Positions 33,663 through 40,645 of a stretch of 64,000 bases of DNA are shown piece by piece. This DNA is from an uncultured Duncaniella sp. (GTDB lineage Bacteria > Bacteroidota > Bacteroidia > Bacteroidales > Muribaculaceae): assembly GCA_910577335.1 (NCBI GenBank), contig CAJTMJ010000006.1, positions 54,336 through 118,335 of the forward strand, in the 5' to 3' direction. Within the stretch, counting starts at the first letter, position 1. Every line of letters begins with the position of its first letter. The position numbers were made by a program, and so were the translations under genes. Below the pieces are notes generated by a model. The model saw only the letters and a program-made list of their open reading frames with translations, did no database searches and had not been told where the DNA came from.

Positions 33663-34751
33663 ATGAACAAAACAATTTTATCGGCAGTAATATGCGCAGC
33701 AACGTTTTTTATTGTAAATTCTCAAAATATGAACAATCCCAAAACAAACACATCGCTGGCTCCTGTGGAGCAACTGCAACTTACGCAGAAGTGGGACAAG
33801 ACATTCCCCAAGAGCGACAAGGTTGACCACAGTAAGGTGACATTCGTTAACCGCTATGGTATAACACTTGCCGCAGATATGTATAAACCCAAAGGTGCGA
33901 CAGGTAAGCTCCCGGCAATAGCCGTGTGCGGACCTTTTGGAGCTGTAAAGGAACAGGCTGCCGGATTCTACGCACAAGAGATGGCGGAGCGAGGATTCCT
34001 TACCATCGCATTTGACCCCTCGTTTACAGGTGAAAGCGGTGGCACACCCCGCTACATGACCTCCCCGGACATCAACACTGAGGATTTCAGTGCGGCGGTG
34101 GATTATCTCGTGACGAATCCTGAAGTGGATAGTGATAAAGTAGGAATCATCGGTATATGCGGTTGGGGCGGCATTGCAATTAACGCAGCCGCTTCCGATC
34201 CCCGTATCAAGGCGACCCTTGCTTCGACCATGTATGATATGAGTCGTGTAAATGCCAACGGTTATTTTGACTCCGAAGATAGTGTCGAGGCCCGCAACGC
34301 CCTCCGTGAGAAATTGGCGACACAACGCACCGAGGACTACATCAACGGCACACCCAAACTGGGTGGCGGTGTCCCTGACGTATTGCCTGATGATGCTCCC
34401 AAGTTCCTCCGCGACTACTACGACTACTACAAGACCAAGCGAGGTTATCATCCCCGTTCTCTCAATTCCAACGGCGGACGAAACGCTACATCCCCGATAC
34501 CGTGGATTAACTTCCCGTTGATGAGTCGTGCCGGAGAAATTGAGAATGCAGTGATGATTCTTCACGGCGAGAAAGCCCACTCTTTCTATTTCGGCAGCGG
34601 CGCCTACAAGAAACTGACAGTAGCTCCCGGCAAGGAAAACAACAAGCTATTTATGGTAATCCCCGGCGCAAGCCACACCGATCTCTATGATAATATGAAG
34701 GTAATACCTTTCGACGGTATAGAACTCTTTTTCAAAGAATACCTGAAATGA
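33663..34751 (+). CDS. Exported alpha/beta hydrolase with Cys/Trp at the nucleophile elbow
   Basis: 362 residues with a signal peptide (about 1-20). The alpha/beta-hydrolase core starts near residue 57; the oxyanion region is around AVCGPFGAVKEQ. The elbow reads GIIGICGWGG (161-170): where most relatives have a serine there is Trp168, and Cys166 lies two residues earlier. The late PGASHTDLYD supplies the likely catalytic histidine. A charged insert (DYYDYYKTKRGYHPR) lies before the last strands. It is 8 bp after the cyclophilin-like gene and overlaps the next small reading frame by four bases. I recall Bacteroides relatives with the same GICGWGG, so the change is probably family-wide. Confidence 0.8.
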   Translation: MNKTILSAVICAATFFIVNSQNMNNPKTNTSLAPVEQLQLTQKWDKTFPKSDKVDHSKVTFVNRYGITLAADMYKPKGATGKLPAIAVCGPFGAVKEQAAGFYAQEMAERGFLTIAFDPSFTGESGGTPRYMTSPDINTEDFSAAVDYLVTNPEVDSDKVGIIGICGWGGIAINAAASDPRIKATLASTMYDMSRVNANGYFDSEDSVEARNALREKLATQRTEDYINGTPKLGGGVPDVLPDDAPKFLRDYYDYYKTKRGYHPRSLNSNGGRNATSPIPWINFPLMSRAGEIENAVMILHGEKAHSFYFGSGAYKKLTVAPGKENNKLFMVIPGASHTDLYDNMKVIPFDGIELFFKEYLK

Positions 34752-34864
34752 AACTCCAGATTTTATCAATGATTATGTCACTGGTGTCATTGACGGCTTG
34801 TGCATCCTGCTCAACAGAGAATGGCGAACCGCATAGCAGTTCTGAACCGAAACGAAAAACATGA
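34748..34864 (+). pseudogene. Lipoprotein leader remnant, 38 aa
   Basis: The ATG overlaps the hydrolase stop (ATGA). The 38-residue product is a lipoprotein signal (MKLQILSMIMSLVSLTACAS with a second Cys at 21) followed by a short polar tail that stops where a mature domain would begin. It resembles the leader of secreted flavodoxin-type lipoproteins and is probably what remains after a deletion, but a tiny real lipoprotein cannot be excluded. Confidence 0.45.
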
Positions 34865-34873
34865 TTGGTACTA

Positions 34874-35212
34874 ATGAAAAAAGTTAAAATAACAGTCCTT
34901 CGCTGCACATTTAACGAGGATATGGCTCAACAATATGCAGAACCGGGTCTAAAGCCTTGTTCGGTATTTAAGGAGGGTCAAGTGTTTTATGCCGGACTTG
35001 GGAAACCTGACGGTTTCTGTGACGGAGCATGGCGCACAATCCACCCGTATGTATTTGCCCTCGCAAACGGAGTTAAACGGTTTTATTTCAACGATTGGGT
35101 TCGCCATGATGGTATGGCAATTACCTGCTGTAATGACGGTTTGCGCCCTGTCTTTTTCAAGCTGGAGGTTACAGATGAAGAAATACCGTCACCATTTAAA
35201 TACAGGACATGA
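34874..35212 (+). CDS. TIGR04076 family protein
   Basis: Start set at MKKVKITVLRCTFNEDMA (34874). 112 residues. The pattern of this family is clear: FNEDMAQQY, CSVFKEGQVFYAG, GFCDGAWRTIHPYVFAL and AITCCNDGLRPVFFKLE, with several cysteines (in GLKPCSVF, GFCDGAW and the CC pair). Found in anaerobes, often next to flavodoxin and reductase genes; no known activity. Its last bases overlap the flavodoxin-family remnant that follows in another frame. Confidence 0.8.
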   Translation: MKKVKITVLRCTFNEDMAQQYAEPGLKPCSVFKEGQVFYAGLGKPDGFCDGAWRTIHPYVFALANGVKRFYFNDWVRHDGMAITCCNDGLRPVFFKLEVTDEEIPSPFKYRT

Positions 35213-35462
35213 GGTAGCGAAAATTAATCTTGAAGGTGAAACCGTAACCCCCTGCAAAGCCTGCTTAGCATGTGCTGGTAAGAAAAACTGCGTTTGGCGT
35301 AATGATATTTTCCTTAATAAAGAGGTTTTTGTCGTTGGTTCTACTTATTGGAACATAGCTTACGGTAAATTACCGGGAGAGTCATTAAAAGACAATGAAG
35401 GCGTCGAAACAATGAAGAATCTCGGTAAAAACATCTCTTGGATTTTGGATAGATTAAGCTAA
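35175..35462 (+). pseudogene. NADPH-dependent FMN reductase-type flavoprotein, internally deleted
   Basis: Only fragments of a flavodoxin-family iron-sulfur/FMN reductase remain: GHEVAKINLEGETVTPCKAC and LACAGKKNCVWRNDIF (normally around residues 30-75) are joined directly to VGSTYWNIAYGKLPGESLKD and MKNLGKNISWILDRL, normally the last 35 residues. The FMN phosphate loop and the central sheet are missing. The fragment starts inside the TIGR04076 gene in another frame, so the upstream junction is also a deletion. Confidence 0.65.
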
Positions 35463-35510
35463 ACGAATTCTGTCACGCTGATGCTTCAATCTTATTAGAC
35501 AGCTTCCGTG

Positions 35511-35738
35511 TCAAGGAACAAGACGTCCATTTTTTAGCTCTGATTTAAGTAAATCATAGACGTATGCCGGACTTTCTATGTATAGCCCAGTCTCGAAATC
35601 TTCCAGTTTGGAGAAGGTTTCAGAATTGTGGAATACTGAGATTGCCTCCGGTAGTTCCATGCCGTCACGTTCCACAAGATAGCGGACGACATCGGCTGAA
35701 ATACCCTCAAATAAATATCGTGCATTATTCTCATTCAT
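35511..35738 (-). CDS. DUF3791 family protein (putative antitoxin/partner of the ART-like protein)
   Basis: 75 residues, acidic and mostly helical, matching the DUF3791 pattern (VRYLVERDGMELPEAISVFH, then LYIESPAYVYDLLKSELKNG). Its ATG overlaps the stop of the upstream gene by four bases, so the two are translationally coupled. DUF3791 genes are usually found beside DUF3990 genes, as here (family knowledge). A role as antitoxin or as complex partner is inference. Confidence 0.8.
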   Translation of the reverse strand: MNENNARYLFEGISADVVRYLVERDGMELPEAISVFHNSETFSKLEDFETGLYIESPAYVYDLLKSELKNGRLVP

Positions 35739-36208
35739 ATTTTTCTCAGCATTTTTATCGCTGCCTCCGTGTGAAAGAAATATTGTGATGTTACATCGGA
35801 AAATGTCAGTTCTTTTACAAGTTGCTGTTCATTTATGAAATTTTCTATAAACATACGCAGTAAGCGGGCAATGGTATCATCGGCAACCGGACCGATTACT
35901 ATATCATAATCATGGCTGGGCTGTTTCACATTTATGTCACGGTTGGTCATGACGAAACGTGCCCACTCTTCATTTGGAGAATCGAAAACTTTTATCTTCA
36001 AACCATGTTTTACGGCTGAATCCAGATCAAATTCAAAACTTGTTATTATCGGTTCTCCCCGGAACATCTTTGTAGTTCTCGCAGCCATTCTTTTTGCTTG
36101 CTGGAGGATGTCTGTAAGATAGAACCCTTTTCCGAAACCTTTGTATGGACGGCATTTCGCAAGATTGATTTCCTCAATTGCTACATTTGAACCATGATAG
36201 AGTATCAT
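35735..36208 (-). CDS. DUF3990 protein, predicted ADP-ribosyltransferase fold (putative toxin)
   Basis: 157 residues. The order of motifs fits the ADP-ribosyltransferase H-Y-E class: H5 in ILYHGSN, Y30 in GFGKGFYLTD and the glutamates E80/E81 in SPNEEWARFV. As far as I know DUF3990 is grouped with the ART superfamily in Pfam. It has no signal peptide. It overlaps the upstream XRE gene and the downstream DUF3791 gene by four bases each, the tight coupling typical of toxin-antitoxin operons. Target molecule unknown. An alternative is a non-toxic regulator that modifies a small molecule. Confidence 0.75.
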   Translation of the reverse strand: MILYHGSNVAIEEINLAKCRPYKGFGKGFYLTDILQQAKRMAARTTKMFRGEPIITSFEFDLDSAVKHGLKIKVFDSPNEEWARFVMTNRDINVKQPSHDYDIVIGPVADDTIARLLRMFIENFINEQQLVKELTFSDVTSQYFFHTEAAIKMLRKI

Positions 36209-36633
36209 CTTATTTCCCCTCCGTTGTTTTGGCAGACAACCGTTAAGTCGTCAACACAATCGTTGAATGACAATGTATGTTCCACGTCATAAAATTCTGT
36301 GAGGAAATCAATCCCTTTGAAGCGGTTTAGGTAATTGCTTGCCTCACGGATTGTAAGCCTATGTCTTTTGGAAAATTCTATTATGGCGGTCATCACGTAG
36401 TCTATGATGTCCTTATTAGCCTTTGTCATAGGCTTTAATTCCACCATAGGCTCAACCTCAAGTGCTTCAGCAATGCGGCTGATGGTGTTGAAATTGACAC
36501 ATAAGCCATTTTCGACTTTTGATACCATAGCTTTTTTCACACCTATCATAGTGCCGACTTCATCTTGGGTCAGCCCTTTGTTTTTTCGGCAGAGGTGTAG
36601 AAGTTTTCCTATTTTTTTCAAGTTGGTGTTCAT
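36205..36633 (-). CDS. XRE-family helix-turn-helix regulator of the DUF3990/DUF3791 cassette
   Basis: Annotated from the methionine of MNTNLKKIGKLLHLCRK (36633); the frame is open to 36660, but a promoter box overlaps that extension. About 142 residues. The HTH spans roughly residues 8-60 (KGLTQDEVGTMIGVKKAMVS KVENG). The C-terminal part (IIDYVMTAIIEFSKRHRLTI, then EASNYLNRFKGIDFLTEFYD) resembles the DUF3791 helical fold, so the regulator may be a fused antitoxin-like protein (inference). It is the first gene of the cassette and likely represses its own promoter through the palindrome at 36652. Confidence 0.8.
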   Translation of the reverse strand: MNTNLKKIGKLLHLCRKNKGLTQDEVGTMIGVKKAMVSKVENGLCVNFNTISRIAEALEVEPMVELKPMTKANKDIIDYVMTAIIEFSKRHRLTIREASNYLNRFKGIDFLTEFYDVEHTLSFNDCVDDLTVVCQNNGGEIR

Positions 36634-36637
36634 ATTG

Positions 36638-36669
36638 CAAATATAGTAAATGTTTCCCATACAGGAAAC
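36638..36669 (-). promoter_or_regulatory. Promoter and palindromic operator of the XRE-ART-DUF3791 cassette
   Basis: On the minus strand TTTC-N19-TATATTTG gives -33 and -7 elements (-7 at 36638-36645). A palindrome with arms GTTTCC and GGAAAC (36652-36669, six-base spacer) overlaps the -33 element, a natural place for repression by the XRE protein. Transcription would begin at or next to the ATG at 36633, suggesting a leaderless or nearly leaderless mRNA. Confidence 0.55.
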
Positions 36670-36716
36670 TGTTTTGATGGAAAACTTTGGGACTGTCTGT
36701 GCGAAAAATATAAAAT

Positions 36717-36910
36717 TGAACTGATTTAAACTTTTTATTTTTTAAGATTTGAAGCTATTTTCGAGATGAATTATTAGCTCGATGAGGGAGCTTAGCGAGC
36801 TAAGTGACCGAAGAGATGCTGATAATTCAGCCGAAAAGAGCTTCAAAGATTGAAAACAAGGTAATTTTCAGCCTGAGTTTAACATTTTATAAAAAGTTTA
36901 AATCAGTTCA
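36717..36910. mobile_element. 194-bp MITE-like element with perfect 21-bp terminal inverted repeats
   Basis: The ends TGAACTGATTTAAACTTTTT and its reverse complement match perfectly over 21 bp (36717-36737 and 36890-36910). Inside, a second long inverted repeat (TTGAAGCTATTTTCG and TGAATTATTAGC on the left, their near-complements on the right, about 36748-36855) encloses a small hairpin TTAGCTCG / CGAGCTAA. The element has no reading frame. A 40-bp version lies at 42173-42212. No clear target-site duplication was seen. It fills most of the 334-bp gene-free gap between the XRE gene and the M16 protease terminator. Confidence 0.7.
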
Positions 36911-36923
36911 TTAGATAAAAAGA

Positions 36924-36971
36924 TTGATGCCGTTTTTGACTGGGATTTTCCCTCGTCAAAAACGGCATCAA
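36924..36971 (-). terminator. Intrinsic terminator of the M16 protease gene
   Basis: Perfect 17-bp arms, TTGATGCCGTTTTTGAC and GTCAAAAACGGCATCAA, with a 14-base loop; a T-run follows on the minus strand. It is 24 bp after the stop codon. Confidence 0.85.
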
Positions 36972-36994
36972 TTATGAATATGGGTTATGGATGT

Positions 36995-39838
36995 TTATTT
37001 AGTCTCCGGGTCAAGTACTACCACACGATAGTTTTCCTGAGAGTTGAGCTTCTTCATGAAGTCCATGACATCCTGCGGAGTGATTGAATTCATTGATTCA
37101 ATATTGCCGTTGAATGTGTCAACGCCGCTGGTAACTTCGTCGATAATGCCACGGAGCCAAGGTGAATTCTTTTCACGGTTTTCAGTGTATGTCTTCACCA
37201 TATACTCCTTGATGGGGTTGAGCTCGTCGGGAGTAATGTTGGTCTCCATATCCTTGAACTGACCCTTGATGTAATCGAGAACCTCGTTTTTCATCTCAGG
37301 CTTCATGGGGAAGTCGCTGTATATACCGAACTTCACAGGACTGAGAGGATTTGACTGGCTTGTTGCGTAGATAGAATATACAGCACCCATTTCCTCGCGC
37401 ACTGTTTTGATGAGGCGGTTGGAAAGAATTTGGCTGGCTACTGACAAGAGTTGATCATTCTTTTGGGTATAATCACCGCCGCCTGTGCTGAAGATAGCAA
37501 CGTAAGTCTGCGGGGTAGACATAGGCATGGAGAATGTGTCGATACCTGAACCTCTCTTGATGATGAATGACTGGTCATAGTTCTTAACCTCCTTGACAGC
37601 TTTAGAAGCATCGCCGGGGAGTGAAGCGATATATTTCTCAACGAAAGGTTTGAGGGTTTCGGGAGTGACGTTGCCGACAAATACGAATGTGAAGTCAGCG
37701 GCATTGTCAGTCATGTCATGGGCGAGCTTTATGGTCTGTTCGCGTGAAGCACCCTTGATGGCGTCGGAAGTGATCATACCTCTGAAAGGTGAGGTATAGA
37801 GTGCCTGATTCTGATATTTTTCAAACAGATATTCGGGGCTCTTCTCCTGATTTGCAAGGAAACCGCTATATGTTTTCTGCAAAGCTTCGAATTCCTCTTC
37901 GGTGAATTCAACATCCTTGAAGCTCATATAAAGGAGTTCCATGAATGTGGGGAGATCCTTCGGAGTTGACTTACCGATCATCATGCGGTTATAGGGATCG
38001 AATGCTATGTTAAGCGAAACCTGTTTTCCGGCGGTATACTTGGTAAGATCGGTGTTTGTGTATGAACCAAGACCGTTAGAGCTCATGGTAAGAGGAAGAG
38101 TGATGATGGTATTGGCATATTCTGCCGGGTAGTCGGCATAACCACCTTTAGCGTATGCCTGCATGAAGATTTCATCCTCTTTGAATTTGGTAGACTTCAC
38201 AATGACTTTAGCTCCGTTTGATAGAGTCCATTCAGTAGTGCCCCATTTCTTATTGTCAACGGTTGAAGTGATAGTGCCGGGTGTCGGCTCAACGGGGATG
38301 AGAGGTTCGCTCTTGACTTCATCAACGAATGCTGTGATATCTTCGCCGTCAACTGCTTCGAGTCCTGCAGCGATTGTCTCCTTGGTGGGAAGAGTCACAC
38401 CCTCACCTTCGTGTGAGAGCACCATAATAGAACGGTTGTCAGGAGTGATAGCCTGTGCGAACACCTGATTGATAGCCTGAACAGGTATCATGGCGGCTAA
38501 CTGCTGGATCATGGGCCATTCTACTTCAATACCCGGGATAGGCTCACCATCGGTGAAGTTACTAACATATTCTTTCACGTAAGCATTATTCTCGCGGGTG
38601 GCGCGGTTATTGTATGCTTTTTCGTATGATGAGATGTATTCGTTGCGGGCACGTTCATATTCCGACTGTGTGAAACCGCCGCGCTGCGCACGAAGGAGCT
38701 CACGATACAAAGCCTTCATCGGCTCAACAATGTCATTTTCTTTGGCAATGACAACAGCTGTCATAGCATCTTTGGTTTTACCTGAAAGGAGGTAACCGCC
38801 AAACATTACGCCTGCGCCTGCGAATGGTGAATCGGGCTTAGAGGATATCTCATTCAGACGGTTGTCAAGCATGGTGGAGATCATGCTTTCGATATATTTC
38901 TGGATGTAATATGCCTGAGTGTTTCTCATCTCTTTAGGCATCACATCGGAGAGGAAAGATATCTGTGCTATGATATTCTTCTGCTCGGGGTCTGAACCTA
39001 TGCCATAGAGTGTGCCTTTATGGTCAGGCACAGGCTCATATTTGCGCTCGGGTGCGTTTGCCGGCATTTCTATATCGGAGAAAATATCCTTAATCTTGTT
39101 CTCGATGCGGTCAACGTCAATGTCACCTACCACTATTACACCTTGCTGGTCGGGGCGATACCATGTTTCATAGTAATCACGCAATGCCTGATAGGGGAAG
39201 TTGTCCACAACCTCCATGGTGCCGATAGGGAGACGGTGAGCATACTTTGAAGTGGGGTAGAGGTCGGGGAGTATGTTGGTAAGGATACGCATTTGTCCCA
39301 CGTTGCTCTGACGCCATTCTTCATGTATCACACCGCGTTCCTTGTCGATCTCCTTGGGGTCGAGTGTGAGGTCGTTAGCCCAGTCGTGAAGTATGAGCAG
39401 ACAAGAGTCCTGCACGCTCTCACGGGCGGTGGGAACGTTGGTGATAAGATATACGGTCTCGTCAACACCGGTGGAGGCGTTGAGATTCGCTCCGAATTTC
39501 ACACCTATTGATTCGAGCCAGTCACGGAGTTTGCTGCCGGGGAAGTTAGTGGTTCCGTTGAAACACATGTGCTCGAGGAAGTGGGCAAGACCTCTCTGAT
39601 CATCATTTTCAAGGATAGAACCGACTTTCTGCGCAATGTAGAAATCCGCTTGACCCTTCGGATATTCATTGTGACGGATGTAATAGGTAAGACCGTTGGG
39701 AAGTTTGCCGATACGCACTGCTGAGTCAACAGGTAAGGGCTGGAGCATCGGGTTTTCACCCTGTGCTTTGACTGTTCCGGGGAGCAGCATCATAGCCACG
39801 AGCACCAGAAGAGTCATTAGTTTAAAACTTTTTCTCAT
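36995..39838 (-). CDS. M16 family zinc metalloprotease (pitrilysin/PqqL type), secreted
   Basis: Start set at MRKSFKLMTLLVLVAMMLLP (39838), which opens a signal peptide; the frame runs to 39907, but that stretch lies over the promoter. About 947 residues: two M16 halves. The N-terminal half carries the inverted zinc motif HFLEHMCFNGT and the downstream glutamate region DKERGVIHEEWRQ. The C-terminal half (about 530-940) is the inactive partner that closes the chamber (NAADFTFVFVGNVTPETLKP). Probably a periplasmic oligopeptidase. A single gene between its own promoter and terminator. Confidence 0.9.
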   Translation of the reverse strand: MRKSFKLMTLLVLVAMMLLPGTVKAQGENPMLQPLPVDSAVRIGKLPNGLTYYIRHNEYPKGQADFYIAQKVGSILENDDQRGLAHFLEHMCFNGTTNFPGSKLRDWLESIGVKFGANLNASTGVDETVYLITNVPTARESVQDSCLLILHDWANDLTLDPKEIDKERGVIHEEWRQSNVGQMRILTNILPDLYPTSKYAHRLPIGTMEVVDNFPYQALRDYYETWYRPDQQGVIVVGDIDVDRIENKIKDIFSDIEMPANAPERKYEPVPDHKGTLYGIGSDPEQKNIIAQISFLSDVMPKEMRNTQAYYIQKYIESMISTMLDNRLNEISSKPDSPFAGAGVMFGGYLLSGKTKDAMTAVVIAKENDIVEPMKALYRELLRAQRGGFTQSEYERARNEYISSYEKAYNNRATRENNAYVKEYVSNFTDGEPIPGIEVEWPMIQQLAAMIPVQAINQVFAQAITPDNRSIMVLSHEGEGVTLPTKETIAAGLEAVDGEDITAFVDEVKSEPLIPVEPTPGTITSTVDNKKWGTTEWTLSNGAKVIVKSTKFKEDEIFMQAYAKGGYADYPAEYANTIITLPLTMSSNGLGSYTNTDLTKYTAGKQVSLNIAFDPYNRMMIGKSTPKDLPTFMELLYMSFKDVEFTEEEFEALQKTYSGFLANQEKSPEYLFEKYQNQALYTSPFRGMITSDAIKGASREQTIKLAHDMTDNAADFTFVFVGNVTPETLKPFVEKYIASLPGDASKAVKEVKNYDQSFIIKRGSGIDTFSMPMSTPQTYVAIFSTGGGDYTQKNDQLLSVASQILSNRLIKTVREEMGAVYSIYATSQSNPLSPVKFGIYSDFPMKPEMKNEVLDYIKGQFKDMETNITPDELNPIKEYMVKTYTENREKNSPWLRGIIDEVTSGVDTFNGNIESMNSITPQDVMDFMKKLNSQENYRVVVLDPETK

Positions 39839-39904
39839 CTGTAAGAAGTTATAATGAAATTTGTATTTTGAATAGTTAGACGCATTTTTATGTATAAAGT
39901 GACA

Positions 39905-39938
39905 CAAAGGTACAAAATTTAACGATTTTTAATCCAAA
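39905..39938 (-). promoter_or_regulatory. Promoter of the M16 protease gene
   Basis: On the minus strand TTTG (39935-39938), 22 bases, then TACCTTTG (39905-39912). Start expected near 39899, about 60 nt before the ATG at 39838; it rules out the ATG at 39907. Confidence 0.6.
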
Positions 39939-39957
39939 AATAATCAATGAAAAAAGA

Positions 39958-39999
39958 AACCCACCGAAATAGGCTCTGTAATTGCCATTTCGGTGGGTT
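39958..39999 (-). terminator. Intrinsic terminator of the His/Asp-tailed protein gene
   Basis: Arms AACCCACCGAAAT and ATTTCGGTGGGTT with a 16-base loop, followed on the minus strand by TTCTTTTTT. Confidence 0.8.
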
Positions 40000-40010
40000 C
40001 CTGATACCTT

Positions 40011-40031
40011 AGAGGTTATTAAACAACCTCT
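40011..40031. repeat. 21-bp dispersed palindrome, copy 1
   Basis: AGAGGTT-ATTAAAC-AACCTCT, nine bases past the stop of the leftward gene ending at 40041. The identical 21 bases occur at 56021-56041, also just past the stop of a leftward gene. Confidence 0.8.
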
Positions 40032-40040
40032 TAATCTTAC

Positions 40041-40538
40041 TCAATCGTCGTCATCATCATGATGGTGATGATGCTTATGATGATGTTTGTAATGTTTATA
40101 TGCCTTCTTGTACCTCTTTGAGACTTTCTTATGGTGCTTGTACTGGTCTTCAAGCCAGTCCTCATAATCATCGTCATAGTCATCATAATAATAGCCTCCT
40201 CCCCCAAACGGGATTGCAACGGTGATTCCTCCGGGGAGTGCCACTACGCCAGCTGCGGAATGACGCATGGCTTTACGGTAATGTTTCACCGCTTTTCTAT
40301 AATGTTTAGGAGATATTACCGGAGATTCATATACAAGTCCGGGGCGAAGTGGAACGCATACAGGTGGTGGCGGTGGTGCCACGACTACTGCCGGTGTGAA
40401 AAATGGCAGAGCGTTAGTCAAATTGACATTGAAGCCATCGGTGCCGGCGTTTACCGAGAAAAATGTCTGTGCCGATGCTGCTAAGGCTCCGGCTACGGAG
40501 AGAGTGGTAATGGCTGTCAGTCGTCGTATAGCTTTCAT
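40041..40538 (-). CDS. Secreted protein with a histidine/aspartate-rich tail
   Basis: Start set at MKAIRRLTAITTLSVAGALA (40538), which opens a signal peptide (cleavage near ASAQ). About 165 residues, no family recognised. After the signal there is a proline block (VVVAPPPPPVCVPL), a basic segment (HYRKAVKHYRKAMRH), a tyrosine/aspartate segment (GGGGYYYDDYDDDYEDWLED), and a final run of lysines, tyrosines and histidines closing with five aspartates. The tail could bind metal ions or be simple low-complexity sequence. The DNA of the tail is a GAT/CAT-type trinucleotide tract and so prone to length change. It has its own terminator. Confidence 0.7.
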   Translation of the reverse strand: MKAIRRLTAITTLSVAGALAASAQTFFSVNAGTDGFNVNLTNALPFFTPAVVVAPPPPPVCVPLRPGLVYESPVISPKHYRKAVKHYRKAMRHSAAGVVALPGGITVAIPFGGGGYYYDDYDDDYEDWLEDQYKHHKKVSKRYKKAYKHYKHHHKHHHHHDDDDD

Positions 40539-40645
40539 AGCTGTATAGTTGAAATGAAACTTTATTCTGAACGTGTGTTTACCATACATCAGAACATACT
40601 GTCTATATAAAACTATACAATTATGACAATGATTGGTTCATATTG

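Noticed and set aside
33678..34580. 300-codon minus-strand open frame opposite the alpha/beta hydrolase
   Set aside because: It is the antisense shadow of a clear hydrolase gene, its product has no recognisable domain and many cysteines/arginines, and the plus-strand gene has signal peptide and family motifs.
34989..35174. N-terminal extension of the flavodoxin-family remnant starting at 34989
   Set aside because: These codons overlap the TIGR04076 gene in another frame and show no flavodoxin features; only the part after 35175 is recognisable.
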